A DNA stretch of 64,000 bases from Rhodoplanes sp963840055 (GTDB lineage Bacteria > Pseudomonadota > Alphaproteobacteria > Rhizobiales > Xanthobacteraceae): positions 388,764-452,763 of the forward strand of contig CAWIXM010000022.1 of the NCBI GenBank assembly GCA_963840055.1, read 5' to 3'. The stretch's first letter is position 1. The number at the start of each line of letters is the position of its first letter. Below are positions 33,447 to 42,917 of this stretch, one piece after another. The position numbers were made by a program, and so were the translations under genes. The notes under the pieces were generated by a model. The model saw only the letters and a program-made list of their open reading frames with translations. It made no database searches and was not told where the DNA came from.

Positions 33447-33550
33447 AGAGCAAATTCCGTTCCAATCGAATCCGGAATTCGCCCTGGTTGTCCTTGAGTG
33501 GTCGCATTTTCTGCGGCGAACCGGTTCCCACTTCGCCGGAAAATGCTCTA
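33447..33550. repeat. ~100-bp palindromic repeat, copy E
   Basis: Contains CAAATTCCGTTCCAATCGAA, GGTCGCATTTTCTGCGGCGA and CACTTCGCCGGAAAATGCTC. It is 30 bp after the nadK stop. Confidence 0.9.
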
Positions 33551-33689
33551 GCGAGCGCGCGGCAGCCTAATCCTCGGACGATCGATTTACGCCAATTCGC
33601 CGGATCGCCGGATATGTTAAACAGTGTCGAACGAGCTCCGCCGCAAGCCGTGCCGAGCTCGTCGAAATCCTTCGTCGGGGAGTGAAGCG

Positions 33690-34175
33690 ATGTCCTACGC
33701 AACGGCAGTGCGGCACAAACGGGGCGGCATGTATTTTGAGGATTTCGAGGTCGGCGAAATCGTCGAGCATCGCTATCGGCGCACCGTGACACAGATGGAC
33801 AACATGCTGTTTTCCAACATGACGCTCAACCCGCAGCCCTTGCACATCGATCGGCATTTCTGCGAGCAGGAGACCCAATGGGGCCAACCCCTGATCAACT
33901 CGCTGTTCACGCTCGGCCTCATGATCGGAATGTCGGTTTCCGATCTGTCGGTGGGCACCGTCATCGCCAATCTCGGCATGACCGAGGTGAAATTTCCCCA
34001 TCCGCTGTTCGAGAACGACACCGTGCACGCGAAGACGGAGATCGTCGATAAGCGCGAATCGAAATCGCGGTCGGACGCGGGAATCATCGAGTTCCACCAC
34101 TGCGCCTATAACCAGGACGGCAAGCTCGTGGCCGAGTGCCGCCGCCAAGCCTTCATGCTCAAGCGCCCGAAGTGA
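33690..34175 (+). CDS. MaoC-family hot-dog dehydratase
   Basis: 161 residues from the ATG at 33690. Hot-dog fold (R)-specific hydratase type: FEDFEVGEIVEHRYRRTVTQ, then NPQPLHIDRHFCEQETQWGQ. The D-x4-H of classic MaoC is present in altered form (LNPQPLHID). Followed 13 nt later by a CitE-like lyase; such pairs handle mesaconyl/methylmalyl- or citramalyl-CoA in related bacteria. The exact substrate is not proven. Confidence 0.85.
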   Translation: MSYATAVRHKRGGMYFEDFEVGEIVEHRYRRTVTQMDNMLFSNMTLNPQPLHIDRHFCEQETQWGQPLINSLFTLGLMIGMSVSDLSVGTVIANLGMTEVKFPHPLFENDTVHAKTEIVDKRESKSRSDAGIIEFHHCAYNQDGKLVAECRRQAFMLKRPK

Positions 34176-34188
34176 GGGTTATCGTTTC

Positions 34189-35067
34189 ATGCGCTCGCTG
34201 CTGTTCGTCCCCGCTGACTCGCAGAAAAAGCTCGATAAAGGTCTCGGTTCCGGCGCCGACGCGCTGATCGTCGATCTTGAGGATTCGGTCGTGCCGGATC
34301 GCAAGGCCGCGGCGCGGGGCGCTGCTGCCGAGTTCGTCAAGGCGGCTGTTGCCCGCGCGCAACGCCCGAGAATTTTAGTGCGCATCAACGGGCTGACGAC
34401 TGGCCTCGCGGACGCCGACCTCGACGCCGTGGTGCCCGCCAGTCCCGACGCAATCCTGCTGCCCAAGGCGGAAGGCGGCCCTTCCGTCGTTCACCTCGAC
34501 GCCAAACTTGCCGTGCGCGAAGCCCTTAGCGGCCTTCCTGACGGCCACGTGAAGATTGTCGCGCTGGCAACCGAGACGGCGCAGTCCTTGTTCGTCGCCG
34601 GCACCTATCGCGGATCGAGCAACCGCCTGACCGGACTGACCTGGGGCGCCGAAGATCTCTCGGCAGACCTCGGCGCCGAGGCGAACCGGGGCGCCGACGG
34701 GCGTTTTCTCGAACCCTATCGCTTCGCCCGCATCATTTGCCTGACCGCCGCCGCCGCTGCCGGGGTGCAGGCGATCGACACGTTGAGCGTCGACTTCCGC
34801 AACGAGGCGGCGCTGCGGGGCGAATGCGAGGAGGCGCGCCGCGATGGCTTCACCGGCAAGCTTGCCATTCACCCGGCGCAGGTCCCGATCATCAATGAAG
34901 TACTTACGCCGACTGCGGAGGCGATCGCCCATGCGGAGGCCATTGTCGCCGCCTTCGACGCGGCGCCCGGCGCCGGCACCGTCCAGATCAACGGGGTGAT
35001 GTTCGATATCCCCCACCTCACCCGCGCCAAGAACCTGCTTGCCCGCGCCCGCGTCTTGTCGAGCTGA
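34189..35067 (+). CDS. CitE-like HpcH/HpaI aldolase (CoA ester lyase)
   Basis: 292 residues, Mg-dependent lyase of malyl-CoA/citramalyl-CoA type. Seen: MRSLLFVPADSQKKLDKGLG, DALIVDLEDSVVPDRKAAAR (active Glu/Asp), LPKAEGG, LTWGAEDLSADLG and GKLAIHPAQVPIINE. Operon with the MaoC gene. Its stop overlaps the next start (TGATG), so the ATPase is coupled. Confidence 0.9.
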   Translation: MRSLLFVPADSQKKLDKGLGSGADALIVDLEDSVVPDRKAAARGAAAEFVKAAVARAQRPRILVRINGLTTGLADADLDAVVPASPDAILLPKAEGGPSVVHLDAKLAVREALSGLPDGHVKIVALATETAQSLFVAGTYRGSSNRLTGLTWGAEDLSADLGAEANRGADGRFLEPYRFARIICLTAAAAAGVQAIDTLSVDFRNEAALRGECEEARRDGFTGKLAIHPAQVPIINEVLTPTAEAIAHAEAIVAAFDAAPGAGTVQINGVMFDIPHLTRAKNLLARARVLSS

Positions 35068-35990
35068 TGGATCCGAGGATGTCGCAACTGCGCAAGCCGG
35101 CGGGGGCGGAAGGCTTCGATCAGGATCTCCTTGCCCGCATTGCTGACGCGCTTGAGCGGCTCGCCCCGCCGCCCGCCGCTGCGCCCGACTTTTCCGCGGC
35201 CGATGCCTTCGTCTGGCATCCCGAAGGCGCAAGGGTCAGTCCCGTCACCCGCGTCAACCGCGTGGACATGTCGCTGCTAAAGGGTATCGACCGGGTGCGC
35301 GACCTGTTGGTCGAAAACACCGAGCGGTTTGCGCGCGGCTTTCCCGCCAACAATGCGCTTCTATGGGGGGCGCGCGGGATGGGAAAATCCTCGTTGGTGA
35401 AAGCGACGCACGCCGCCGTGAATGCCGGCCTCGGGCCGAGGGCGGGCACGCTCAAGCTTGTCGAGATCCATCGCGAAGACATCGAGGGGCTGCCCGAGCT
35501 GATGGGGCTGCTGCGCCGCGCCGCCGACCGCTTCATCGTGTTCTGCGACGATCTCTCATTCGACGCCGCCGACACTTCCTACAAATCGCTGAAAGCCGTG
35601 CTCGAGGGCGGCATCGAAGGCAGGCCGGAGAACGTGATCCTCTACGCCACGTCCAACCGGCGCCATCTGATGTCGCGCGACATGATGGAGAACGAGCGCT
35701 CGACTGCGATCAACCCCGGCGAAGCCGTGGAGGAGAAAATCTCGCTATCGGACCGGTTCGGGCTGTGGCTCGGCTTCCATCGCTGCAGCCAGGACGAATA
35801 TCTCGCGATGGTCGAGGGCTATGTGTCCTACTTTTCCATCCCGGCCGATCGCGAGGAGGTGCGACGCGAGGCGCTGGAATGGGCCGCTACGCGCGGGGCG
35901 CGCTCGGGTCGCGTCGCCTGGCAATATGTGCAAGACCTCGCCGGCCGCCTGAGCGTGAGACTGACCACGGGCGCGAGTGGTGAGCGGTAA
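35067..35990 (+). CDS. DUF815 AAA-type ATPase
   Basis: 307 residues. Walker A GARGMGKSSLV near residue 105, Walker B FIVFCDDLSF near residue 160, then YATSNRRHLM (sensor). This is the DUF815 P-loop family, conserved in Rhizobiales next to the nlpD-like gene. Role unknown. It begins on the last base of the CitE-like stop and ends convergent with the M23 gene, leaving no gap. Confidence 0.9.
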   Translation: MDPRMSQLRKPAGAEGFDQDLLARIADALERLAPPPAAAPDFSAADAFVWHPEGARVSPVTRVNRVDMSLLKGIDRVRDLLVENTERFARGFPANNALLWGARGMGKSSLVKATHAAVNAGLGPRAGTLKLVEIHREDIEGLPELMGLLRRAADRFIVFCDDLSFDAADTSYKSLKAVLEGGIEGRPENVILYATSNRRHLMSRDMMENERSTAINPGEAVEEKISLSDRFGLWLGFHRCSQDEYLAMVEGYVSYFSIPADREEVRREALEWAATRGARSGRVAWQYVQDLAGRLSVRLTTGASGER

Positions 35991-37310
35991 TCACGCCCCT
36001 CTCGGCAGGTGCTGCATCGGATCGACCGGGGACGAGCCCTTGCGAATTTCGAAATGCAGTTGCGGCGAAGCCACAGCACCGGTCTGACCCGACTTGGCGA
36101 TGATCTGACCGCGCCGGACCTTATCGTTGCGCTTGACCATGATCTCGCTCGCATTCGCGTAGGCGGTGACGAAGCCGTTGGAGTGGCGGACCAGGATCAG
36201 ATTGCCATAGCCCTTAAGCTCGTTGCCGGCGTAGGCGACGACTCCGTCCTCGGCGGCGCGAACGGCAGTGCCTTCCGGCACGGCGAGATTGATGCCGTCA
36301 TTCTGCTGGCCATTGGTCTTGGCGCCGAAGTTGGCGATCACACGACCGCGCACCGGCCAGCGGAACGCAAGCGCGCCGTTTCGATGGGTGGGGGCCTCTT
36401 CCGCTTCAATCTCAGTGGTCGGCGTCGCGACCCGCACCGCCGCAGCGGGATCAATCGAAGCGACCTTCTGCGGGGCGGCCGGCTTCTGCGTGGCAGGCGC
36501 AGCCACGTGCCGTGGCGCGGCGGGTGGCACGGGCGGCAGAACTGCAGGCGCCGGCTTGCGCTGTGCTGCGGGCGCGACCGCGGCAGTCCGTGTTTCCGAC
36601 CCGGCCTTTCCGGGAATGACCAGGCGATCGCCTAACTTCACCATCGTGTGCGGAGCAATGTGGTTTGCCGCAGCGATTTCGGCGACGGGGCGCTTATATC
36701 GACGTGCGATGCCGATAAGCGTCTCGCCGTGCGCGACCACATGGACGCTCGACATCGGAGCGTGCAGTTTGTTGGTCGGCGCGGGAGCCGCGGTGCGGAC
36801 AGCCGTCGAGCCGGCCGAGCTTGCATTGTAGCGCGGGATCACGAGCCGCTGCCCAGGCCGAAGCGCGGCGGGACCGGACAAGCCGTTCGCCACGGCAATA
36901 GCGTTCGCCGGCACGCCGTAGCGGTGCGATAACGACGCCAACGTGTCGCCCGAAGCGACCGTGACCGGAACGCCGCCTTCCCAGGTCCAGCCTTGCTTTT
37001 GGTTCGGCTCTGCACGCAATTGCTGCGGCGGAGCGATCCCGGCCGACGGGTCGAGCGAAGCCACCCGGCCGAGCGGCGGCGGGGCTGGCAAAGCCTGGGT
37101 CCCGGCTTGCGGCTCCGCAAGCGGACGGGTCTCAATCTGTCCAGGCGGCACCGAGCCGGTCGTCTCGTTCGCCGACGTCTTTGTGGCAAAGGGGTTGTCG
37201 TTTAACCTGACCGCGTCGGAGCTGCAGTTCGCGGCGCTCAGGCCAACCACAACCAACGCGAACGCCCGCGCAAACGAGCGTGGGCTCAATAGATCGATGA
37301 CCGCACGCAT
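35991..37310 (-). CDS. LysM / degenerate M23 (LytM) envelope protein, NlpD-like
   Basis: 439 residues. Lipoprotein-like N-terminus (AFALVVVGLSAANCSSD), LysM domain 1 near 115-160 (VTVASGDTLASLSHRYGVPA), LysM 2 near 188-232 (HVVAHGETLIGIARRYKRPV), a Pro/Ala linker and a C-terminal LytM domain. In the LytM domain the first zinc ligands are changed (NDGINLA where HxGxD is expected) while RHSNG and QLHFEIR remain. It is therefore probably a non-catalytic activator of cell-wall amidases, like NlpD/EnvC. It follows pcm and surE, the usual order. Confidence 0.9.
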   Translation of the reverse strand: MRAVIDLLSPRSFARAFALVVVGLSAANCSSDAVRLNDNPFATKTSANETTGSVPPGQIETRPLAEPQAGTQALPAPPPLGRVASLDPSAGIAPPQQLRAEPNQKQGWTWEGGVPVTVASGDTLASLSHRYGVPANAIAVANGLSGPAALRPGQRLVIPRYNASSAGSTAVRTAAPAPTNKLHAPMSSVHVVAHGETLIGIARRYKRPVAEIAAANHIAPHTMVKLGDRLVIPGKAGSETRTAAVAPAAQRKPAPAVLPPVPPAAPRHVAAPATQKPAAPQKVASIDPAAAVRVATPTTEIEAEEAPTHRNGALAFRWPVRGRVIANFGAKTNGQQNDGINLAVPEGTAVRAAEDGVVAYAGNELKGYGNLILVRHSNGFVTAYANASEIMVKRNDKVRRGQIIAKSGQTGAVASPQLHFEIRKGSSPVDPMQHLPRGA

Positions 37311-37498
37311 TTATCCTACCCACCCCACGCGAAGAGATCGACAAGAGTAAACACGCAGCGAGTAAAGATTGGTTTAAGGTTTACACTCTCCCTTAAGCCT
37401 AACGCATGTGCACCAAGTCCCTGTAGAGCAAGGGCGGTCCCTGCGGCGCGCAGTCTTACGCCGCCGCAGGCTTGGTCTAGTCGCGCAAATTTCGCGCT

Positions 37499-37601
37499 AG
37501 AGCGAATTCCGTTCCGGTGGAATCGGAATTCGCTCCGGTTCTCCTTTGGTGGTCGCATTTTCTGCGGCGAACCGGTTTCCACTTCGCCGGAAAATGCTCT
37601 A
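37499..37601. repeat. ~100-bp palindromic repeat, copy F
   Basis: Reads AGAGCGAATTCCGTTCCGGT, GGTGGTCGCATTTTCTGCGG and TTCGCCGGAAAATGCTCTA. Its last three bases are the TAG stop of pcm read on the minus strand. Confidence 0.92.
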
Positions 37602-38258
37602 AAGCTCCTGCGCCTTCCCGGCCAGGAGCGGCACGAAGCGAACGGCAATCAGATCGGTGCGATCGAGTCCCTGTTTGGTCTTGGTTAACTTGACGATCGA
37701 TTGCGACCTCCGTTGCGGGCCGAGCGGCAGCACCATGATGCCCCCCTCGACCAACTGTTCGACCAACGCCGGTGGAATGACTTCCGCTGCCGCAGTCACC
37801 ATGATGCGATCATACGGGGCCCGTTCCGGGACGCCGCCGAGCCCATCGCCGACAACGACTTCGATATTGGCGAAGCCGAGGGTCTCGAACCTGATCCGCG
37901 CCGCCTCCGCGAGGGTCCGATACCGCTCGATGCTGACCACTTCCTGGCCGAGTCGCGACAACACCGCTGCCTGATAGCCGGACCCTGTGCCGATCTCGAG
38001 GACTCGGCATTCGCGTGAGACGGCGAGTTGCTCGGTCATGTACGCGACGACATAGGGCTGGCTTATGGTCTGCCCGCACGCGATTGGCATCGCGTGGTCG
38101 GAATATGCTGTCGACACGTATTCCGGAGCGACGAAATACTCCCGCGGAACCTCATCCATCGCGCGCAACACGGCGGGATCGGTAATGCCGCGCCGCCGCA
38201 GCATCAGGAGAAATCCCATGCGGCCGATGCGATCGTCGGCGATCGGCGTCTCAGACAT
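37599..38258 (-). CDS. pcm: Protein-L-isoaspartate O-methyltransferase
   Basis: 219 residues from the start at 38258. Repairs isoaspartyl residues with S-adenosylmethionine. Motifs: MPIACGQTISQPYVVAYMTE, VLEIGTGSGYQAAVLSRL (SAM site) and YDRIMVTAAAEVIPPALVEQ. Lies between surE and the NlpD-like gene. The TAG stop is inside repeat copy F. Confidence 0.94.
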   Translation of the reverse strand: MSETPIADDRIGRMGFLLMLRRRGITDPAVLRAMDEVPREYFVAPEYVSTAYSDHAMPIACGQTISQPYVVAYMTEQLAVSRECRVLEIGTGSGYQAAVLSRLGQEVVSIERYRTLAEAARIRFETLGFANIEVVVGDGLGGVPERAPYDRIMVTAAAEVIPPALVEQLVEGGIMVLPLGPQRRSQSIVKLTKTKQGLDRTDLIAVRFVPLLAGKAQEL

Positions 38259-38457
38259 GTCTCTGCCCCGGGCCGGAGAATGCCGGCGCATCCCAATCAT
38301 GCGGCCTGAGCGCCATTCTGCAATCAGGGGTCTGCGCAAGCGCCCGCATTTCTTGCGAAACTATCGGACGCGCGTTGAAATGTGACGTAATAGAGGCAGC
38401 CAGCGGCGGCCAAGCCCCAATAAAATCACGATAACTTGCGTCGGCATGTCGGCTCAT
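38251..38457 (-). CDS. Possible small protein overlapping the pcm start
   Basis: 68 residues from the ATG at 38457 (MSRHADASYRDFIGAWPPLA), stop overlapping the pcm start by 8 nt. AGGA lies upstream. Nothing recognised; it may act only as a leader. Weak evidence. Confidence 0.3.
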   Translation of the reverse strand: MSRHADASYRDFIGAWPPLAASITSHFNARPIVSQEMRALAQTPDCRMALRPHDWDAPAFSGPGQRHV

Positions 38458-38553
38458 GGTTTGGTTCCTGTTGGGAGCCGATCTGATTTCGTGTAACAAT
38501 TATCTCGAACAGGATCATGCATGATCCAAGCGAGAATACGGGGCGGAGCAGTG

Positions 38554-38937
38554 ATGAACCAGACCGCGAAGGATGCTGCGGGAAAGAACGTGCTCGTCGT
38601 CGAAGACGAAATCATGATTCGCTTATTGCTCGAGGATATGCTCGCAGACCTCGGCTATAATATTGCGGCGGCCGTCGGGCGCGTCGACGACGCCGTCAAG
38701 GTTGCCAGGACGGGCGAGTTCGACGTTGCGATCCTGGACGTTAATCTGAACGGGCAGACGGTGAGCCCGGTCGCCGAAATCCTGGAAGCGCGGGGACTGC
38801 CCTTCGTCTTCGCCACCGGCTACGGCGAACGCGGCCTCCCGGAGCGCTTCAGCAACCGCCCCACATTGCAGAAGCCGTTCCAGCAGGAAAACCTCGGCCG
38901 CATTCTCACCCAGGCTTTCGAAAGCATGCCGGCCTGA
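38554..38937 (+). CDS. Single-domain response regulator
   Basis: 127 residues from the ATG at 38554. Receiver fold with the acidic pair VLVVEDEIMIRLLLEDML, phospho-Asp in VAILDVNLNGQTVSPVAEIL, Thr in FVFATGYGERGLP and Lys in TLQKPFQQENL. No output domain. Such CheY-like proteins in Rhizobiales often act in phosphorelays with HWE/hybrid kinases; no partner is nearby. It interrupts the surE-pcm spacing. Confidence 0.9.
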   Translation: MNQTAKDAAGKNVLVVEDEIMIRLLLEDMLADLGYNIAAAVGRVDDAVKVARTGEFDVAILDVNLNGQTVSPVAEILEARGLPFVFATGYGERGLPERFSNRPTLQKPFQQENLGRILTQAFESMPA

Positions 38938-39024
38938 GCACTCCCTGCGCCGGGAGCGACTCCGCCGAACGACCAAACGGAATGCCCGGCCTTGCGCCGG
39001 GCATTGTGCTTTTGATCTAGACCG

Positions 39025-39128
39025 AGAGCGAATTCCGTTCCAATGGAATCGGAATTCGCTCTGGTCATCCTTCAGTGGTCGCATTTTCTGCGGCGAACCG
39101 GTTCCCACTTCGCCGGAAAATGCTTTAG
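39025..39128. repeat. ~100-bp palindromic repeat, copy G
   Basis: Complete copy with both palindromes: GAGCGAATTCCGTTCCAATG, GAATCGGAATTCGCTCTGG and GCGAACCGGTTCCCACTTCG. 33 bp from the surE stop. Confidence 0.92.
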
Positions 39129-39161
39129 CCTATGCGGGGGGCTGAACGACCTTAGCCGATG

Positions 39162-39926
39162 TCACTCGAACACTTGGGCGAGCCGCGTCATGAACGGCTC
39201 GTCGGTCATGTCGAGACGCAGCGGAGTGATTGAGATCCACTTGTCGGCGAGCGCGGAGAGATCGGTGCCATGACTCGTTGTCGCCTGCGCGACGCGCGTG
39301 AATGCAACCCAGAAATATGGAATACCGCGACCATCATGACGCGGTTCGATCCGTATCCATTCTGGCGCCCGCTTGCCTTGGCTGGTGACGGCGATGCCCT
39401 TCACCTCTTCCGGCCGACAGTCGGGAAAGTTGACGTTGACCAGCACATCGCGTGGCATGTCGGCGCTCAGCACCTTGCGGATCAGATCTGGCCCGAAATG
39501 CAGCGCAGTCTGCCAATGCGGGCGCAGGCGCGTATCGGGACCATAGGCCTGCGAGAGCGACAGCGACGGAATGCCGAGAATTGTGCCCTCCATCGCGCCG
39601 GCGATCGTCCCCGAATAGGTCACGTCTTCGCCCGTGTTCGATCCGCGATTGACGCCGGACAGCACCAGATCCGGAAGTTTGCCGTTGAGGATATGGCGGA
39701 CCCCCATGATCACGCAATCGGTCGGCGTGCCCTTGATGGCGAACCGCCGTTCGCTCACCTCTCGCATCCGCAGCGGATCGTTGAGCGAGAGCGAGTGCGA
39801 GACGCCCGACTGGTCGAGCTCGGGAGCGACGATCCAGACATCATCTGACAGCGCCCGCGCAATCTCGGTCGCCACTTCGAGTCCCGGGGCATGGATGCCG
39901 TCATCATTGGTGACGAGAATTCGCAT
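39162..39926 (-). CDS. surE: 5'/3'-nucleotidase SurE
   Basis: 254 residues. Metal-dependent nucleotidase of stationary phase. Seen: MRILVTNDDGIHAPGLEVAT (DD motif), APELDQSGVSHSLSLNDPLR and DLVLSGVNRGSNTGEDVTYS. Follows serS by 120 nt. Confidence 0.95.
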   Translation of the reverse strand: MRILVTNDDGIHAPGLEVATEIARALSDDVWIVAPELDQSGVSHSLSLNDPLRMREVSERRFAIKGTPTDCVIMGVRHILNGKLPDLVLSGVNRGSNTGEDVTYSGTIAGAMEGTILGIPSLSLSQAYGPDTRLRPHWQTALHFGPDLIRKVLSADMPRDVLVNVNFPDCRPEEVKGIAVTSQGKRAPEWIRIEPRHDGRGIPYFWVAFTRVAQATTSHGTDLSALADKWISITPLRLDMTDEPFMTRLAQVFE

Positions 39927-40046
39927 TCCTGTTTGGTCTTCACCTCATGCGCGCGGGCGGAAGCAAACAAGGCGGCCGCGTCCGCCAATCAGAAAGCCGC
40001 CACGGAGCTGCGCACGAAAGGCGTCGCGCCGGGCGGGTCATGTCTC

Positions 40047-41486
40047 TCAGCCTCGTTCGATCGTCTTCATGCCGCCCATATATGACTGGAGCACGTCAGG
40101 CACCGCGATCGTCCCGTCCGCCTGTTGGTAGGTCTCCAACACCGCAATGAGCGCGCGGCCGACGGCGATGCCGGACCCGTTGAGCGTGTGAACATGGCGA
40201 ATGGTCCGGCCCTCTTTGGTGCGATAGCGTGCGCTCATGCGCCGCGCCTGGAAATCGCCGCATGTGGAGCAGGACGATATCTCGCGATAAAGCCCCTGCC
40301 CCGGCAACCATACCTCGATGTCGTAGGTCTTCTGCGAGGCGAAGCCCATGTCGCCGGTGCACAGCGTGACGACGCGGTAATGGAGATCGAGCCGGCGCAG
40401 CACCTCCTCGGCGCAGCTCAGCATGCGCTCGTGCTCGTCTCTGCTCTGCTCGGGCGTCGTGATCGATACGAGCTCGACCTTGGTGAACTGGTGCTGCCGC
40501 AGCATGCCGCGCGTGTCTTTGCCGGCGGCGCCCGCCTCGGCGCGAAAGCATGGCGTACAGGCGGTAAACCGCATCGGCAGCGCGTCTTCGTCGACGATCA
40601 ATTCGCGCACGAGATTGGTGAGCGGCACTTCGGCGGTGGGGATGAGCCAGAAGCGATCGTCCCGCGGCTCCGAATCGATATCGGCAAGCAGGCGCGCGGT
40701 TCCCGCCGAAAGATCGACTTTCTGCTCGACCCAGAGCTTCGCGGTGTCCCGCTCCATGAGGTCCTTGAGCAGACGCGCCACGGCGCGGTTTTCGCGTTCC
40801 GCGATCATCATCTCCTTATAGGCGGAGAACTGATCGTCCCTGAATTTCGGCAATTGCGCCGTACCAAACATGACCTCGTCGCGCACCAGGATCGGCGGGT
40901 CGACTTCGAGGTAGCCGTGCTCCTGCGTGTGCAGATCGAGCATGAACTGCGCGAGCGCGCGTTCGAGCCGGGCGAGCTTGCCCTTCAGCACCACGAAGCG
41001 CGAGCCCGACAGCTTCGCCGCCGTCTCGAAATCCATCTGGCCGAGCGCCTCGCCGAGATCGAAGTGTTGCTTCGGCGCGAACGCATAGTCCCGCATTGCT
41101 CCGAAGCGATGGTGTTCGATATTGTCGTTTGCATCGATTCCATCCGGCACATCGTCCAGCGGCAGGTTCGGGACTTGCGCCAGCGCCGTTTCCAACTCGC
41201 GGGTCTCTTCTTTCGCGGCCGCTTCGAGAGCTGGCATCGATTCTTTCAGGGCGGCGACCTCGTTCTTGACCGCCTCGGCGGCGGCCTTGTCCCCCCGGCG
41301 CATCGCCTCCGCGATCTCCTTCGAAGCCGCGTTGCGGCGCGCCTGCGCTGCTTCAAGATGTCCGATCGCCGCGCGCCGGCGCTCGTCGATAACGAGCAGT
41401 TCGCGCGCCAAAGATTCGAGCCCGCGCCGGGCGAGTCCGTGGTCGAAGGCGGCAGAATTCTCGCGAATCCACTTTGGGTCGTACAT
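40047..41486 (-). CDS. serS: Seryl-tRNA synthetase
   Basis: 479 residues. N-terminal coiled-coil arm, class II catalytic domain with motif 2 FRAEAGAAGKDTRGMLRQHQ and motif 3 GSGIAVGRALIAVLETYQQ. Ends with DVLQSYMGGMKTIERG. Normal order tatC-serS-surE. Confidence 0.96.
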   Translation of the reverse strand: MYDPKWIRENSAAFDHGLARRGLESLARELLVIDERRRAAIGHLEAAQARRNAASKEIAEAMRRGDKAAAEAVKNEVAALKESMPALEAAAKEETRELETALAQVPNLPLDDVPDGIDANDNIEHHRFGAMRDYAFAPKQHFDLGEALGQMDFETAAKLSGSRFVVLKGKLARLERALAQFMLDLHTQEHGYLEVDPPILVRDEVMFGTAQLPKFRDDQFSAYKEMMIAERENRAVARLLKDLMERDTAKLWVEQKVDLSAGTARLLADIDSEPRDDRFWLIPTAEVPLTNLVRELIVDEDALPMRFTACTPCFRAEAGAAGKDTRGMLRQHQFTKVELVSITTPEQSRDEHERMLSCAEEVLRRLDLHYRVVTLCTGDMGFASQKTYDIEVWLPGQGLYREISSCSTCGDFQARRMSARYRTKEGRTIRHVHTLNGSGIAVGRALIAVLETYQQADGTIAVPDVLQSYMGGMKTIERG

Positions 41487-41579
41487 AGCGATGCGCTCGA
41501 GAGGAATCGGGACAGGTTTATAGCATTTCGCGGGCGGACGATGGATCGCCGCATCGCCGAGTAGTGACGATCGAAACGA

Positions 41580-42383
41580 TCACTCGGCAGGCTTCGAAGC
41601 GGGATCGGCCGTGCCGCTGCTTGAGGCCTGCGCCTTTCGCTCCACCATCCGCACGGCGAAGATCGAGGCTTCGTAGAGGCCGAGCAACGGCACCGCAAGC
41701 GATAATTGGCTGAGCACGTCAGGCGGGGTCAGCACGGCGGCGATAGCGAAAGCGCCGACGATGAAATACCGCCGCTTCGACTTGAGCTGTTCCGAGGTGA
41801 TGATCCCGACGCGGCCGAGTAATGTGAGAATGACCGGGAGCTGGAAGGCAACGCCGAACGCCAAGACCAAGGCCATCATCAGCGACAGATATTCGCCCAC
41901 CTTCGGCAGAAGCACGATTTCAGCGCTTCCTTGCCCGCCGAGCTGTTGCATGCCAAGCGAGAACCGCACCAGCATCGGCATCACCACGAAATAGACGACG
42001 AGCGCGCCGAACACGAAAAACACCGGTGTTGCGGCGAGATAGGGAAGAAATGCCCGGCGCTCGTGGCGGTAGAGTCCGGGGGCGACGAACATATAGATTT
42101 GCGTCGCGATGATCGGAAAGGCGAGAAACGCAGCGCCGAACATCGCGAGCTTGAGCTGAGTAATGAAATACTCAAGCAGAGCCGTGTAGATGAATTTCGA
42201 GTTTTCAGGGCCCGCAACCAAGACGAACGGCCAGACCAGGATGTTGTAAATCTGTTTCGCGAAGACGAAGCAGACGACGAAGGTCAGGGCGAAGGCGACC
42301 AGCGATTTGATGAGCCGCGAGCGCAACTCGATCAAATGATCCATCAGCGGCGCTTTGGTCGCTTCGATGTCTTCGTGCGTCAT
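41580..42383 (-). CDS. tatC: Sec-independent translocase TatC
   Basis: 267 residues, six membrane helices; binds twin-arginine signal peptides. N-terminal MDHLIELRSRLIKSLVAFAL and the loop FPIIATQIYMFVAPGLYRHE are diagnostic. Its start overlaps tatB by 4 nt (ATGA). Confidence 0.95.
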   Translation of the reverse strand: MTHEDIEATKAPLMDHLIELRSRLIKSLVAFALTFVVCFVFAKQIYNILVWPFVLVAGPENSKFIYTALLEYFITQLKLAMFGAAFLAFPIIATQIYMFVAPGLYRHERRAFLPYLAATPVFFVFGALVVYFVVMPMLVRFSLGMQQLGGQGSAEIVLLPKVGEYLSLMMALVLAFGVAFQLPVILTLLGRVGIITSEQLKSKRRYFIVGAFAIAAVLTPPDVLSQLSLAVPLLGLYEASIFAVRMVERKAQASSSGTADPASKPAE

Positions 42384-42841
42384 GCCGGCCGATTCCCGCT
42401 CTCAAGCTCGCTCGCGACGGAAGGCGGCGCAGTCGAAACCTCCGACGGCGGTGCGGTCGGCTGAGGCGGATCACTCTCCGCGGGTGTGGAACTTTCCGGC
42501 GGAGCCTCGACTTCGTTCGCTGCCGATTGTGGCGCGCTTATCTCTTTGACGGAGTCAGCCGGAGGGGGACTCGTTTCTTTGCCCGGGTCGTAGGTCAGCG
42601 GATCGAACCGGCCGATGCTGCGCGCGCTGTCGGTGATCTCGTCGACTTGTTTCTTCAGGTCGGCGACTTCTGCCTCGCGCAGGGCCTCCTGGAATTGACC
42701 TTGGAATTCTGCCGCCATGCGGCGGATTTTCGCCGACCACTGCCCGACCGCACGCAGCACGCCGGGCAGCTCCTTCGGCCCGATCACGATCAGCGCCACC
42801 ACGCCGATGAGAACAAGCTCGCTCCACCCGATATCGAACAT
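42380..42841 (-). CDS. tatB: Sec-independent translocase TatB
   Basis: 153 residues. One N-terminal helix (MFDIGWSELVLIGVVALIVI), GPKELPGVLRAVGQWSAKIR amphipathic helix, then an acidic Pro-rich tail. Coupled to tatC. Confidence 0.94.
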   Translation of the reverse strand: MFDIGWSELVLIGVVALIVIGPKELPGVLRAVGQWSAKIRRMAAEFQGQFQEALREAEVADLKKQVDEITDSARSIGRFDPLTYDPGKETSPPPADSVKEISAPQSAANEVEAPPESSTPAESDPPQPTAPPSEVSTAPPSVASELESGNRPA

Positions 42842-42917
42842 GCGAACTCCCGAGCACCCGGATCCCGTTCGCCGGGCGCTCCGAATGCAAAGGTCGAGCG
42901 CGAAGGTCCTAGCGCGC

